A stretch of 64,000 nucleotides of DNA from Rhodothermales bacterium (GCA_951812335.1 OX638293.1:2439584-2503583), one strand, 5' to 3'. Positions 28,299-38,050 are shown, counted from the first letter of the stretch. Numbers and translations are program-made. Notes: generated by a model from the letters alone, not told the origin.

Positions 28299-29684
28299 TC
28301 AGCTTACCACAACATCCATTTTCTGCATGTCGAAGGTAATGCGCTTGCCGGTATGCAAGGCGGCGATCGTCATGCAGAGCGCCACCGAATGATTCCAGGC
28401 AGCATGAATGTCTGCATTGGGCGTCTCGCGCGAGCGCACGCATTCCATCCAATTGCGCATGTGCGACATGGTGGCATTGTCTCCGCCCGTGTTTGCCGCC
28501 GTGGCTACACCCCCCACCTCGTCCAGCTTCATTTGGTCGAGCTGGAACGGCTGCATGCCCATGGAAACGGCATGGCGTTCGGTTAACCCTCCTTCAGGAC
28601 TCACCGTGTTCGTATCGAGATTCAGTGTGCCCCCATTGGAATAATAGAGTTCCCGGACGCCGCCAGCCGCGTTCGTCTGCCGGGAAGAATACACCACCTG
28701 AAACCCGCTGGTTGGGTCGTCCAGCGGACCGTAATCGTAGACAGCGGTCATCGTGTCGAAATTCTTTCGCCCGTCCTTCCACAGATAAATGCCGCCGTTG
28801 CCGACCACGCTGCGAGGATATGGCATACCGGTGAACCAGTGCACCGTATCGATCTGATGCACCATCCATTGATCGGGAATACCGGAAGAATAAGGCCAGA
28901 ACAACCGATATTCGAGATATTTTCGCGGGTCCCATTCCTCGTGCGGGCGATTCATCAGGTAGCGCATCCAGTCCGTATCCGATTCCTTAATGGACGCCAC
29001 CAGATCCGGACGCCGCCACCGCCCCGGCTGGTTCACATTCCAGGTCATATGCGCCGATACGATATCGCCGAACTTCCCGGAGCGAATATACTCGTTGGCA
29101 GCCATGTAATTCGAGGCGCTGCGACGCTGCGTGCCCACTTGCAGAACGCGATCCGACGCAGTAATCCTGTTCAGAGCCTGATTGGCGTCCCCCATCGTAT
29201 TGGCGAACGGCTTTTCGACATATACGTCGCACCCGGCCTCGACGGCTTCGATGGCATGAAGCGCATGCTGAAAATCCGCTGTGGAAATGATCACCGCATC
29301 GACCATGCCGGATTCGTACAGTTCCTCGTTGTTGCGCATCGCCTTGACACCGTCCCCTGCCTCCATGCCGGCTTCCGCGCGCTGCGCATCCACGAATGCC
29401 GCACCCTCTTCGCGGCGGCGGTTCCAGATATCGGACACGGCCACAATGTCGAAATTCATATCCTTCGCGGAAGCGAGGAACGCAGGAATGAGCGAACCGC
29501 GCGCCCGGCTGGAAAAACCCACGACGCCGACACGGACGCGATCGTTGGCGCCCAGAATGCGACCGTAACTCTTCGAGGTCATACCGCTCGCGAAGACACC
29601 TCCTCCAAGCACGCCGCCAGCCGCGCCGGCGGTCATAGTTTTGAGAAAGGTCCTGCGAGATGATGAGGTTTTCTTGTGCGCCAT
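28299..29684 (-). CDS. Tat-exported Gfo/Idh/MocA family oxidoreductase
   Basis: A 461-residue NAD(P)-dependent sugar oxidoreductase. The N-terminus SSRRTFLKTMTAG is a twin-arginine signal. The Rossmann fold follows (RVRVGVVGFSSRARG) with CDVYVEKPFA, the conserved Glu-Lys-Pro catalytic segment. This secreted branch often processes glycosides by transient oxidation. GGGAG lies 6 nt before the ATG. It is the second gene of the operon, 51 bp after the TIM-barrel gene that starts at 30605. Confidence 0.92.
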   Translation of the reverse strand: MAHKKTSSSRRTFLKTMTAGAAGGVLGGGVFASGMTSKSYGRILGANDRVRVGVVGFSSRARGSLIPAFLASAKDMNFDIVAVSDIWNRRREEGAAFVDAQRAEAGMEAGDGVKAMRNNEELYESGMVDAVIISTADFQHALHAIEAVEAGCDVYVEKPFANTMGDANQALNRITASDRVLQVGTQRRSASNYMAANEYIRSGKFGDIVSAHMTWNVNQPGRWRRPDLVASIKESDTDWMRYLMNRPHEEWDPRKYLEYRLFWPYSSGIPDQWMVHQIDTVHWFTGMPYPRSVVGNGGIYLWKDGRKNFDTMTAVYDYGPLDDPTSGFQVVYSSRQTNAAGGVRELYYSNGGTLNLDTNTVSPEGGLTERHAVSMGMQPFQLDQMKLDEVGGVATAANTGGDNATMSHMRNWMECVRSRETPNADIHAAWNHSVALCMTIAALHTGKRITFDMQKMDVVVS

Positions 29685-29735
29685 GATATCTCCCGGTGTG
29701 TATGTTCTGTGTATGTTCTGTAAATAGCGTTGCCG

Positions 29736-30605
29736 TTACGCCGCCATTCCGGCAAGCACTCCCCGCATGTACGCAAAGGATTGCTTCATGCCCGGCAGGG
29801 GGGCATTGGCGTCGATCTCGTATTCGAGGTTAACGTAGCCGCGATAATTCATCTTCACCAATTGCCTGAAAATGTCGGCTACAGGCATGGCGCCTTCGCC
29901 CACAATGCACTGGCTGGCCCGGTCGCTCAAATCCCGCAGGTCCTTCATATGCACGTCCAGCAGGCGGTCGCCCGCTTCGGCGATGGATTCCACCACATCC
30001 ACGCCGGTGCGGGCCGTATGCCCGACATCGATGCATAAACCCACACGCGGATCCATATCCCGGATGACTTCGAGGCCGTCTCGGGGTCCGGGAAAATGCG
30101 AGTCTTCCGGACCGTGGTTGTGAATGGCCACGCGAATATCGTATTCCTTGACGAACCGTTCGATCCGGGGCATGTTTTCCGCTGTCGGAGCAATGACCAG
30201 CAAGGGAATTCCGACGGCCTTTGCATATTCGAAAAACATGCGCACATGATCGTCGTCATCTTCCCGGATGTTGTTGTTACCCCCGCTTACGATCTCGATG
30301 CCTGCTTTCGCAAACGCCTGCACACCTGCCGCCAGCTCTTCCGGGGAATCCTCATAGGGCATGTGGTGCGACTTGACGCTGATATGTTTCACATGCAACG
30401 CCTGGAGGATGGAGATCGCCTCGGTCCGATCGAATTGACGCAGCGAAAAGGTGGCTACCCCGAGGGTGAAAGGTATGTCGGCGGCCGAACGCCCAGCCTC
30501 CGGAAAGGAAGCGGCGTCAGCGGCGTACGGGGCAAATCCGGCTCCTGCGGAAGCGAGGGCGGCTGTTTTTAGGAATCGACGGCGAGTCAGTTCTATAAAG
30601 GACAT
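29736..30605 (-). CDS. Tat-exported sugar phosphate isomerase/epimerase (TIM-barrel) family protein
   Basis: A 289-residue TIM barrel. The ATG at 30605 gives MSFIELTRRRFLKTAAL, a twin-arginine signal; the long upstream frame is not used. Landmarks: VKHISVKSHHMPYE, IEIVSGGNNN, RVAIHNHGPEDSHFPG, PRVGLCIDVGHTARTG, LLDVHMKDL and GYVNLEYEID, which provide the metal-binding His, Asp and Glu set. It leads the four-gene operon and is divergent from the outer-membrane channel gene at 31110, so the set resembles a periplasmic sugar-conversion pathway with its own entry pore. Confidence 0.88.
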   Translation of the reverse strand: MSFIELTRRRFLKTAALASAGAGFAPYAADAASFPEAGRSAADIPFTLGVATFSLRQFDRTEAISILQALHVKHISVKSHHMPYEDSPEELAAGVQAFAKAGIEIVSGGNNNIREDDDDHVRMFFEYAKAVGIPLLVIAPTAENMPRIERFVKEYDIRVAIHNHGPEDSHFPGPRDGLEVIRDMDPRVGLCIDVGHTARTGVDVVESIAEAGDRLLDVHMKDLRDLSDRASQCIVGEGAMPVADIFRQLVKMNYRGYVNLEYEIDANAPLPGMKQSFAYMRGVLAGMAA

Positions 30606-31109
30606 GGGATGTAGTACGCTCGTTAAAGACGAATCGATCAGGACGGGAAACAATGTACAAAATGAACTTGCACTGTTACAATGCTTTCCTGACGGAGATA
30701 TTAACAACCAGATCCCCGCTCCAGATCTCCGATCGCGAAAAAACCGTACGGGTACGGAAACATACCATCGGGAAATAGCTCTAAAAAAGTAAGGGATCGG
30801 GTTTGTGTTTGTTTGTGAATTTTGCGCAAAGATACTCGCACGCTCCCCGTGCTTCATGCGGGCCCGTAAACCCCATTGCATCCGCATGGCCGCGACAAGG
30901 AATGTCGTTCCGGTTCGCTGCCTGGAGCATCTTCCTGTGTACATCCCCGACCTGCCGACATCGCGATTCCTTGTCGAAAGCAAGGTATGCAACCCGGAAA
31001 AACACGACATTTTCATAAGGATATGCACCGACGGAAAACGCTGCTACAGTATCTTTCGGCCTGTTTCAGATTGCTTTCGGCAAGAAAAACCTCGGCGAAA
31101 CCGCTCCCT
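30606..31109. promoter_or_regulatory. 504-bp divergent intergenic region
   Basis: Lies between the TIM-barrel operon (minus) and the Tsx/OmpK-like gene (plus). Frames run through it, but their composition is not protein-like and no recognisable domain is present. An earlier in-frame ATG at 31023 could lengthen the channel protein. Presumably holds both promoters; I see no clear operator or riboswitch. Confidence 0.35.
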
Positions 31110-31910
31110 ATGCACAGATGCCTCCGCCTCCTCGCAACGCTCTGCCTTATTGCAACCTGCCCGCTCGCCACCGGCAGCAACGCCGACGCCCAGGGGTGGA
31201 GCGTGACGGAGGTGCAATACCAGGGGGGCTCCGCACTACAGGATCACGACGTGAGCCCCACCGGAACGCAACACCTGATCACATTCCAGCACGCAAGCGG
31301 CTGGAACCTTGGCGAGAATTTTTTCTTTGTGGACATGGCGTGCTGCAGCGGCGCCGGAGACGCTAACCGGGAAATCTATATGGAATGGTATCCATTCCTG
31401 AGTCTCGGGGCGATCACCGGGAAGGAAATCGCATGGGGCCCCGTACGGGGCGTGGGGCCTCTGGGGGGAATAAACTGGGGAGCGCAGGGCAAGCTGCTGA
31501 AAATCGCGCCCGGATTCCGACTGCAACTGGACCTGCCGGGCTTCGCTTTCGCAAATCTCGACTATCTGTATCTCGTGGATCGCAGCGCCGGACTGGCCGA
31601 GGGCGGCGCACCCCAAAGCGACAATAGCCACCTCATCGATTTCAACTGGGCGCTGCCGTTCGACATCGGCGGAGGCGCATTCTCGCTGGAAGGACATGCC
31701 GAGTGGCAAAGCAAACGGAATACCGAAGTCGGTCATGCGCCGTACTGGATCCTGATGCAGCCTCAGCTACGGCTGGATGTCGGTAAGGCGCTCGCCGGAA
31801 ACCCGGGACGCTTTTTTGCAGGAACCGAATTGCATATCTGGATCAACAAGTTCGGCTTCGAGGACGCCGACGAGGTCATTCCCCAGTTTCTCGCCGTATT
31901 TCGTTTTTAG
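31110..31910 (+). CDS. Tsx/OmpK-like nucleoside-type outer-membrane channel
   Basis: A 266-residue outer-membrane barrel with a signal peptide ending NADAQ. The pattern ITFQHASGWNLGENFFFVDM, EIYMEWYPFLSLGAITGKE, LDLPGFAFANLDYLY and a final strand FLAVFRF resembles Tsx/OmpK/DUF5020-type channels, which let nucleosides and other small polar solutes through the outer membrane. The start at 31110 puts the signal peptide at the N-terminus. Divergence from the sugar-oxidation operon suggests uptake of its substrate, which is inference. Confidence 0.72.
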   Translation: MHRCLRLLATLCLIATCPLATGSNADAQGWSVTEVQYQGGSALQDHDVSPTGTQHLITFQHASGWNLGENFFFVDMACCSGAGDANREIYMEWYPFLSLGAITGKEIAWGPVRGVGPLGGINWGAQGKLLKIAPGFRLQLDLPGFAFANLDYLYLVDRSAGLAEGGAPQSDNSHLIDFNWALPFDIGGGAFSLEGHAEWQSKRNTEVGHAPYWILMQPQLRLDVGKALAGNPGRFFAGTELHIWINKFGFEDADEVIPQFLAVFRF

Positions 31911-31931
31911 CGTATACCGGGGACTTCTTCG

Positions 31932-31947
31932 GGAAGCGATCGCTTCC
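31932..31947. repeat. Perfect 16-bp palindrome between convergent genes
   Basis: GGAAGCGATCGCTTCC is self-complementary over all 16 bases and lies in the 57-bp gap between the channel gene and the BCCT gene. It lacks a T-run on either side and has no loop unless the centre opens, so it is a weak terminator candidate and a possible protein-binding site. Confidence 0.5.
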
Positions 31948-31967
31948 GTCAAAACCACAAACCCCTG

Positions 31968-33581
31968 TCAGGGAGCGTCCTCACGAACCCACTTCATAAA
32001 GGACACGGCGAGGAGAACCAGAATCGCCATCAACGGGATGGATACCAGGACGGAGGACGCCTTCAGCGCGTCTATACTCTCCTGCTCCTTCCCCCCTGCG
32101 AACATCAACGTAAGGGATACGCACGCGAGTACGACCGCCCAGAAAATACGATGCCACCGGGCCGGCTCGACAACCCCTCCTTGCTCTTTCGTGGCCACCG
32201 CAGCCAGCACATAGGCCGCGGAGTCCAGGGTGGTCGCCCCGAAAATGAAAGCCAGCGCAACAAAAAGCGCCACGAGCGGCGCGGCAACCGGGAGCACCCG
32301 CCCGCCTACTGCGGCAATGGTTGCTACGATCGCCTCGGGCGCCTGGCCGATCGCCACCATCTCCACCAGGTTTTGCGATCCTTCCAGATTCAAAAACATG
32401 CTGGTGTTGCCAAGCACGCCAAAAACGAGCCAGCATCCCAGCGACCCGGCAATCATCTCGCCCAGGATTACTTCTCGGACGGTGCGCCCCCTCGATATGC
32501 GTGCTATGAAGAGCCCCATGAAGGGCGCATACGCCACCCACCAGGCCCAGTAAAAAATAGTCCATTCTTCGGCAAAGGTGGCGCCGGAGGCCGCAGAGGC
32601 TACGCCGGACGCCGCAATCGCGCTGCCGGCCTTGGCGACCGCATCGGCATAGAAACTCATCTTGATGAAATTCTGAAATATCAGCCCGACGCTATGGGTG
32701 AAGGAATCGAGAATGAACATCGTCGGACCGAACACGAACACAAACGCCATCAGCGTAACGACCAGCCAGACGTTGATGTCGCTCAGGATTTTGATCCCCT
32801 TTTTCAACCCGGAATAGACGCTGAATCCGAACAGCGCGCTCCAGATCGCTATGACGACGGCGTCGAGGAAGAAGGTGCGCTTGATGTCGAACAGGTCGGC
32901 AATGCCTGCGGAAATGAGGGGCGTGCTGAGCCCTATGGAAGTCCCGACCCCGCCGAGCAGGCCCAGAATAAACACGATGTCGATGACCTTTCCCGGCAGG
33001 CCCGCAGCCGCCCGGGCGCCGATCGCACCTTCGCACGCCGCCGAAAGACGCAGGACGGACCGCCCCCGGTTCCAGTACAGGTAACCCAGAGGAAGCACCG
33101 GCACAGTATAGATGGCCCAGGCCAGCGGCCCCCAGTGGAACATACCATAGGCGGCAGCCCACTCTATGGCTTCCTTGGACCGGGGCTCGATATCGAACGG
33201 GGGATTCGTGTAATAATAGGCCCACTCGATGGTGCCCCAATAGATGACGCTGGCCCCGATACCGGCGCAAAACAGCATGGCGCCCCAACTGAACAGCGAA
33301 AACTCCGGTGGGCTGTCGGGGCCGCCGAACCGGATACGGCCGTATTTCCCCAGCGCGACGTAGAGCAGAAAACCGAAGACGACCACAAAAAACCACAGAT
33401 GCAGCCATCCGAGGGTCCGGGTCATCCAGTTCATGGCGTCGCCCAACACCTCGGCGCCGCCGGACGGAAACATGATCAGCGGGACGATCAGGCAAAGAAC
33501 ACCGCCGAAGGTAACCCAGAAAATGACCTTTTCTATCTTTGGTCCTTGCACAAGGGTATCCCTTCTTTTCTTTCCCGCCAT
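31968..33581 (-). CDS. BCCT family betaine/carnitine/choline transporter
   Basis: A 537-residue inner-membrane transporter of the BCCT family (12 membrane segments), taking up quaternary ammonium compounds such as glycine betaine, typically Na+-coupled. Landmarks: GAMLFCAGIGASVIYWGTIE in segment 3-4, the Trp-rich box WTIFYWAWWVAYAPFMGLF and ISRGRTVREVILGE. The ATG at 33581 (MAGKKRR) is preferred over a TTG 7 codons earlier. It follows the PIG-L gene after 27 bp on the same strand, so they are probably co-transcribed. Suits a marine or saline habitat. Confidence 0.93.
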   Translation of the reverse strand: MAGKKRRDTLVQGPKIEKVIFWVTFGGVLCLIVPLIMFPSGGAEVLGDAMNWMTRTLGWLHLWFFVVVFGFLLYVALGKYGRIRFGGPDSPPEFSLFSWGAMLFCAGIGASVIYWGTIEWAYYYTNPPFDIEPRSKEAIEWAAAYGMFHWGPLAWAIYTVPVLPLGYLYWNRGRSVLRLSAACEGAIGARAAAGLPGKVIDIVFILGLLGGVGTSIGLSTPLISAGIADLFDIKRTFFLDAVVIAIWSALFGFSVYSGLKKGIKILSDINVWLVVTLMAFVFVFGPTMFILDSFTHSVGLIFQNFIKMSFYADAVAKAGSAIAASGVASAASGATFAEEWTIFYWAWWVAYAPFMGLFIARISRGRTVREVILGEMIAGSLGCWLVFGVLGNTSMFLNLEGSQNLVEMVAIGQAPEAIVATIAAVGGRVLPVAAPLVALFVALAFIFGATTLDSAAYVLAAVATKEQGGVVEPARWHRIFWAVVLACVSLTLMFAGGKEQESIDALKASSVLVSIPLMAILVLLAVSFMKWVREDAP

Positions 33582-33608
33582 ACTTTTCGGGATCGGAAAC
33601 AAATCCGT

Positions 33609-36299
33609 TCACTGACCCGATTGTCCGCCGAGCGCAATCGCATTGGACAATATGCGGAATGCTCCCGGGACCCCGTACGGCGTCTGGCGGTGAAGCGCCA
33701 GCGAAAGGTAGCTATAGTACCCTGACCCCACCTCTGCGGCCAGCCATATGCCCCGCTGCGGGTCCTGCCCGGTATCCTGCGTTTCCACGAGCGGCGTATA
33801 CGCGGCGTCCCACTCCGTGAAGAACTTGGAGCCCCGCTGCTCGATCCAGTGGTCGAAATCGGCCACGGAAATCGCGTTGGGCGTAGTCAGGAGGGGATGA
33901 TCCGGCGCAAGGATACGCACGGGGGAATCCTGTTCGGAGACTTCCTGCGCCCCCCGGGGCAATTCGGCGGGATGCGCCGCCATGTCGTTCGGCACGAATT
34001 CCTGGGTCTGATACAGGATAATCAGGTTTCCGCCCGCCGCCGCGTAATCCAGCAGGCGCCGGTTATGCTCCACAAGGTCCTGTCGGACGGCGTACGCCCG
34101 CGTCCCCACGACGATCGTATCGAAGCGATCCAGGGAACCGCTCGCCAGATCCGCCTCGCCAAGCAACTGCACGGAAGCGCCAAGGTTTTCGATCGCAGCG
34201 GGGACCTCGTCGCCCACGCCCATTACGTACCCCACCTGCATCCCGTCAAGCCGGGCGACCGGCACGGAGAGAATGACAATTTCCGCCGGCATCCGGAGAC
34301 GGGCAAGCGGTAAATCCCGGTGCTCGATGACCTGGTACCCATGTCGGTATTGCCTGCGCTCTTCCCCTTCCCCGGCCTCGGCCACGGCCTGGATCGTGGC
34401 TTCGCCGGACCAGTCCGCAGGGGGCTGCACCATGAAACGCGCCTCGACGACCTCGCCCCGGTTATGGAACGCATGCTGCATGGAAGCCGGATCGCTCGTC
34501 CAGCCTTCGGGCAGTTCGACAGCTATGTCCGCAACGACCGAATCCGCAATAGCCTCGACGCGCACGAGCACCGGAACCGCCTCCGCCGCGCCGGTATCTT
34601 CCATGTCCATCGGCAGGACATATGCGCGCGGACCGATCGAAACGGACAAATCGGGCAGCATTTCCACCCGGCGGGCAAGGAACCCGTACGGCAGGCGGGA
34701 TACGTACCCGGTGACAGGCATCGTCCGCATGATCTCTACCCCGTCCACCTCCAGAAGCGCCTGCACGGACAAGGCCATAGGACGCCAGGGCAAGTGCATC
34801 GCCGAAGCAGACTCCAGAATCCGATACATGTTTTCGGTGGGGCCGCTACGCTCGAAATACGGTCCATCGAAGATGGTTTCGCCCGACCCGACTTCAATCA
34901 TGAGTTCCACTTCGTTCCCGGCCCCTTCGTCCGACCGGGCCAACTGGGCGGCACCCTCCATATTGCGCTCGAGGACCAGTACCTCATTCACCGCAATCCG
35001 ATCGGGCAGTTCGCTCTCTACAGCGACCGTGACAGCGGCTTCCTGATGCGTCACCAGCGCAGCGCCCAATGCCTGATCGGCCAGTTCGGCTCGTATGCGC
35101 ACACCCGCTGCGGCCATGATCGCATCTTCGAATTGCTGCGCCTTCACGGACAACTGAAAGGCCGTCTCCGGGAGATCCGCCGCAGCCTCTATGGTGGAGC
35201 GCACCAGACCCAAGCCGCGCACAAGTTCGGACACCACCTGCTCCGGCGCCCGAAAATCGAAATCCTGCATCACCCCGTCGATCAGGGTCTGAAGTTCGGC
35301 AAGGGATGAAGCAACCTCGGGAGACGCCTCTTCGCCTACCAGCGCCGGCAACCCGGGCAGACTCGTATCGATCCCCGCAAAAAAGGTGTCGGACACACGG
35401 TTTGCCGCATCGGCGGGCAACTCGCCGAGACGTTCGTAGCGGTACGTACGGCCTCCCCAGCTCCGGAATCGCCCCGACGTCTGGGAACGCTGTAGGCTCA
35501 GGCCATAGCGCGCATAGTCTCCGTACGACGTGCCGAGCAGAGGGCTGTATGCCGTAGCGTCCAGAACCACATGGTGCGGCTCGTCTTCGGCGGCCCCGCC
35601 CCGGAAGAGCAGCGGAACGGACCAGGGACGAAGACCTTCTTCCGAAATCTGCTCCGGGAAGCGGTTGGGATCGGCTGCGGCAGCCACCGCCCGGGGCGTA
35701 AGCACGCCCGAAGCATGATGGTGTCCATGCCCGTCTCGCCGGTCGCCATAGAACCGGGAAACCACGGCGATCGGACGATTCAGGCGAATGACCCGCACCA
35801 TGTCCGCCAGCACGACTTCGGGATCCCAGCTACGGAGCGCTTCGTCCAGTGTCTTGGAATACCCGTAATCGACGGCGCGGGTAAAGTATAAATCGTCCAG
35901 GCCGTAATACCGTCCCGCCAGCACCAGTTCCCGCGTACGGATCAGCCCCAGCGCGTCGAACAGCTCCGGGCCGATGGCGTTGGCGCCCGCTTCGCCTCGG
36001 TTCAGGGTCAACTGGGATGTGCGCGCGCCCCATTTCCGGGAAGACAAGGCAAGCATGCCCGAATGTTCGTCGTCGGGGTGAGCCAGCACATGCAGCAAGG
36101 AAGCCGTCGTGCCCAGTTTGTTGATGCGGTGCCAGGCGCCCGGCGCTCCTTGATCGGACGGCAAAACCTCGCCCGAAACGGGAGACGGGAACGCCAGCAC
36201 GCGATCGGGCGCCGACTGGCCTGCAGCAGGCCGGGCCGTCAGAGTGAGCGCACAAACGGCAAATAGAGAAACGGACCAGGAACTGTGGAAGAAGCGCAT
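33609..36299 (-). CDS. Secreted PIG-L family deacetylase
   Basis: An 896-residue exported protein with a signal peptide ending PAAGQ. The N-terminal 300 residues are a PIG-L/LmbE zinc deacetylase with the metal-binding motif AHPDDEHSG and a distal GHGHHHASG. These enzymes remove acetyl groups from N-acetylglucosamine-type substrates. The following 600 residues contain beta-rich modules and near the end a glutamine-amidotransferase/ThuA-like region (LDYAAAGGNLIILYQTQEF). Long secreted PIG-L proteins of this layout occur in Bacteroidota. The ATG at 36299 is preferred over a GTG 3 codons earlier. Confidence 0.88.
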   Translation of the reverse strand: MRFFHSSWSVSLFAVCALTLTARPAAGQSAPDRVLAFPSPVSGEVLPSDQGAPGAWHRINKLGTTASLLHVLAHPDDEHSGMLALSSRKWGARTSQLTLNRGEAGANAIGPELFDALGLIRTRELVLAGRYYGLDDLYFTRAVDYGYSKTLDEALRSWDPEVVLADMVRVIRLNRPIAVVSRFYGDRRDGHGHHHASGVLTPRAVAAAADPNRFPEQISEEGLRPWSVPLLFRGGAAEDEPHHVVLDATAYSPLLGTSYGDYARYGLSLQRSQTSGRFRSWGGRTYRYERLGELPADAANRVSDTFFAGIDTSLPGLPALVGEEASPEVASSLAELQTLIDGVMQDFDFRAPEQVVSELVRGLGLVRSTIEAAADLPETAFQLSVKAQQFEDAIMAAAGVRIRAELADQALGAALVTHQEAAVTVAVESELPDRIAVNEVLVLERNMEGAAQLARSDEGAGNEVELMIEVGSGETIFDGPYFERSGPTENMYRILESASAMHLPWRPMALSVQALLEVDGVEIMRTMPVTGYVSRLPYGFLARRVEMLPDLSVSIGPRAYVLPMDMEDTGAAEAVPVLVRVEAIADSVVADIAVELPEGWTSDPASMQHAFHNRGEVVEARFMVQPPADWSGEATIQAVAEAGEGEERRQYRHGYQVIEHRDLPLARLRMPAEIVILSVPVARLDGMQVGYVMGVGDEVPAAIENLGASVQLLGEADLASGSLDRFDTIVVGTRAYAVRQDLVEHNRRLLDYAAAGGNLIILYQTQEFVPNDMAAHPAELPRGAQEVSEQDSPVRILAPDHPLLTTPNAISVADFDHWIEQRGSKFFTEWDAAYTPLVETQDTGQDPQRGIWLAAEVGSGYYSYLSLALHRQTPYGVPGAFRILSNAIALGGQSGQ

Positions 36300-36524
36300 G
36301 AAAGGCACGGGAATGGATTTGCAGGAAGAGAAAGCCTTGTCAAATAATCAAAAAATGAGTTGAAGCGCAAGAAAAATGAGTCCGGCGGGGATTACTATGT
36401 CTGTAATATGCGCCTGTACACTGCGACAGCGCCGTTGATCGTTCGTCGCCCGGCCCGTATCTTGCGCATAAGCTATCCCCACCGAAAACAACGCTGCATG
36501 CACCAGCGACCCTACGACGCATCC

Positions 36525-37076
36525 ATGACCGATCGCACCTCTCCTTCCCGATTTCTCACGCTACGATTCGGCGCGCTTTGCGCGTTTGTGCTTGCGGCAG
36601 CGCTGATGCGTTTTCTCCCTCACCCTCCGAACGTCGCTCCCATAGGCGCCATGGCGCTGTTCGGAGGCGCGCTCTTCGCCAGAAAGGGAGTAGCCGTCGC
36701 CATGGTCTTCACCGCTATGTTGCTCGGCGATATTCTCCTGGGTTTTCAGCCTGTGCCTATTGTGTATTTTGCCTTCGCAGGCGTGGTAGGCATCGGGTTC
36801 CTGTTGCGCAAAAACCGTACTCCGTGGCGGATCGCAGGAGCTTCCGTCACCGGGTCCGTGCTGTTCTTCATTGTGACGAATTTCGGCGTCTGGGCGGGCG
36901 ACATGCTGTTCCCGCAGTCGATGTACCCGCAAACCTTCGAGGGGCTCATAGCATGCTACGTAGCCGCGATCCCTTACTTTCACAACACCCTCCTCGGCGA
37001 CGCGCTCTTTACGGCGGTGCTCTTTGGCGGATTCGCCTTTGCGGAGAAGAGATTCCCTGCGCTGCGAACCGCGTGA
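36525..37076 (+). CDS. DUF6580 family membrane protein
   Basis: A 183-residue protein with about five hydrophobic segments. The conserved start RFLPHPPNVAPIGAMALFGG and AMLLGDILLGF, plus the C-terminal PYFHNTLLGDALFTAVLFGG, match DUF6580, a family resembling the small integral-membrane substrate-binding components of ECF-type transporters; that link is inference. The ATG at 36525 is chosen because the upstream frame lacks membrane-protein character. It ends 17 bp before the convergent outer-membrane gene. Confidence 0.75.
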   Translation: MTDRTSPSRFLTLRFGALCAFVLAAALMRFLPHPPNVAPIGAMALFGGALFARKGVAVAMVFTAMLLGDILLGFQPVPIVYFAFAGVVGIGFLLRKNRTPWRIAGASVTGSVLFFIVTNFGVWAGDMLFPQSMYPQTFEGLIACYVAAIPYFHNTLLGDALFTAVLFGGFAFAEKRFPALRTA

Positions 37077-37092
37077 AGCGATTCCTTCCCGT

Positions 37093-37875
37093 TCAATACG
37101 AATAAATCACGCTTGCGCTCCAGAGAAAATCGTCACCCGAGATTTCGGTGTGCAAGGATTTGTTGATCATCGCCGACAGGGAAAACGGAAGACCTCTTTT
37201 CGCCAATACGGCGTGCGAAGAAAAATACGTCCCGCTCTCATCGTCTACCATATCGTCCATATCCTCTATTCCCAGATAGTAGACTTGCGAGTTTAGCGAA
37301 ACGGTCCATCCGTCGAACACGTCGATATTCGATAATGCGGTATTGAAGACGATAAAATTCAGGTTGCGCAAGGTGGTTTTTTCTATACCGCGCGCATACA
37401 GAACCAGCAGCCCTACACTCAGATTTTTCGTAAGGGAATATTCGGGCAGGACCTGCCCGCCTACGAATCTGCGGGCTATGATGGCGTCCCGAGGGACCTT
37501 ATCTTCGTCTTCCGTTTCCGTGACGGTCGATGTGACGAAGTTAAGGACGGAGTTGAGGGCGACTCGAAGCCTGAACTTGTCGGTTTGCATCATTCGGTAT
37601 TGCCACCGGAACACAAAATCCCAGGGTCTCCCTGTCGTGGCAAACCGAAGTTCCGGCTCGAACGTAAATTTCCCCTTTCCGATTCTCGTGTACGATTGTA
37701 TGGCGGGCTTACCGAGGGTAAAGTTGGGTATTTGCGAAACGCCTTTGTTGGTAATGCCGATCGTCCCCTCGAAGGCTTTCCGCTCCTGCTCGACCTCTTG
37801 AGCAAGCGCAAAGCGGGCAGGCAGGATGAACGAAAGGAACAGGATCGCGCCTGCGATCGGATAGGTCGTTTTCAT
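37093..37875 (-). CDS. Uncharacterised outer-membrane beta-barrel-like protein
   Basis: A 260-residue exported protein (MKTTYPIAGAILFLSF, cleavage after ALAQ). The mature part alternates hydrophobic and polar residues as in a beta-barrel (KFTFEPELRFATTG, FVFRWQYRMMQTDKFRLRVA, LSVGLLVLYARG) and ends with the aromatic strand FLWSASVIYSY. I do not recognise the family. The ATG at 37875 lies at the edge of a 59-bp tandem repeat array, so its leader consists of repeat copies. A remnant of a second copy of its 3' end lies at 39242-39354. Confidence 0.7.
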   Translation of the reverse strand: MKTTYPIAGAILFLSFILPARFALAQEVEQERKAFEGTIGITNKGVSQIPNFTLGKPAIQSYTRIGKGKFTFEPELRFATTGRPWDFVFRWQYRMMQTDKFRLRVALNSVLNFVTSTVTETEDEDKVPRDAIIARRFVGGQVLPEYSLTKNLSVGLLVLYARGIEKTTLRNLNFIVFNTALSNIDVFDGWTVSLNSQVYYLGIEDMDDMVDDESGTYFSSHAVLAKRGLPFSLSAMINKSLHTEISGDDFLWSASVIYSY

Positions 37876-38050
37876 AGTGCTTGTCAATGGACGATCCTTG
37901 CCTCAGGCTGCAAGCCCGCCTGCTTGATTTTTATGGTGCTTGTCAACGGACGATCCTTACATCAGGCTGTAAGTCCGCCTGCTTGATTTTTATGGTGCTT
38001 GTCAACGAACGATCCTTACATCAGGCTGTAAGTCCGCCTGCTTGATTTTT
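37874..38050. repeat. Three tandem copies of a 59-bp unit
   Basis: Units start at 37874, 37933 and 37992 and share GTGCTTGTCAA, GATCCTT, CAGGCTG and CCGCCTGCTTGATTTTT. Units 2 and 3 differ at few positions and unit 1 is more diverged. Each contains a small stem (CAGGC with GCCTG). The array begins at the start codon of the outer-membrane gene on the minus strand and extends upstream of it. Confidence 0.85.

Noticed and set aside
36360-36524. A riboswitch upstream of the DUF6580 gene
   Set aside because: I looked for a cobalamin or other conserved core and found none.
37874-38050. The 59-bp array as a CRISPR
   Set aside because: The units are contiguous with no variable spacers and there are no cas genes in the window.
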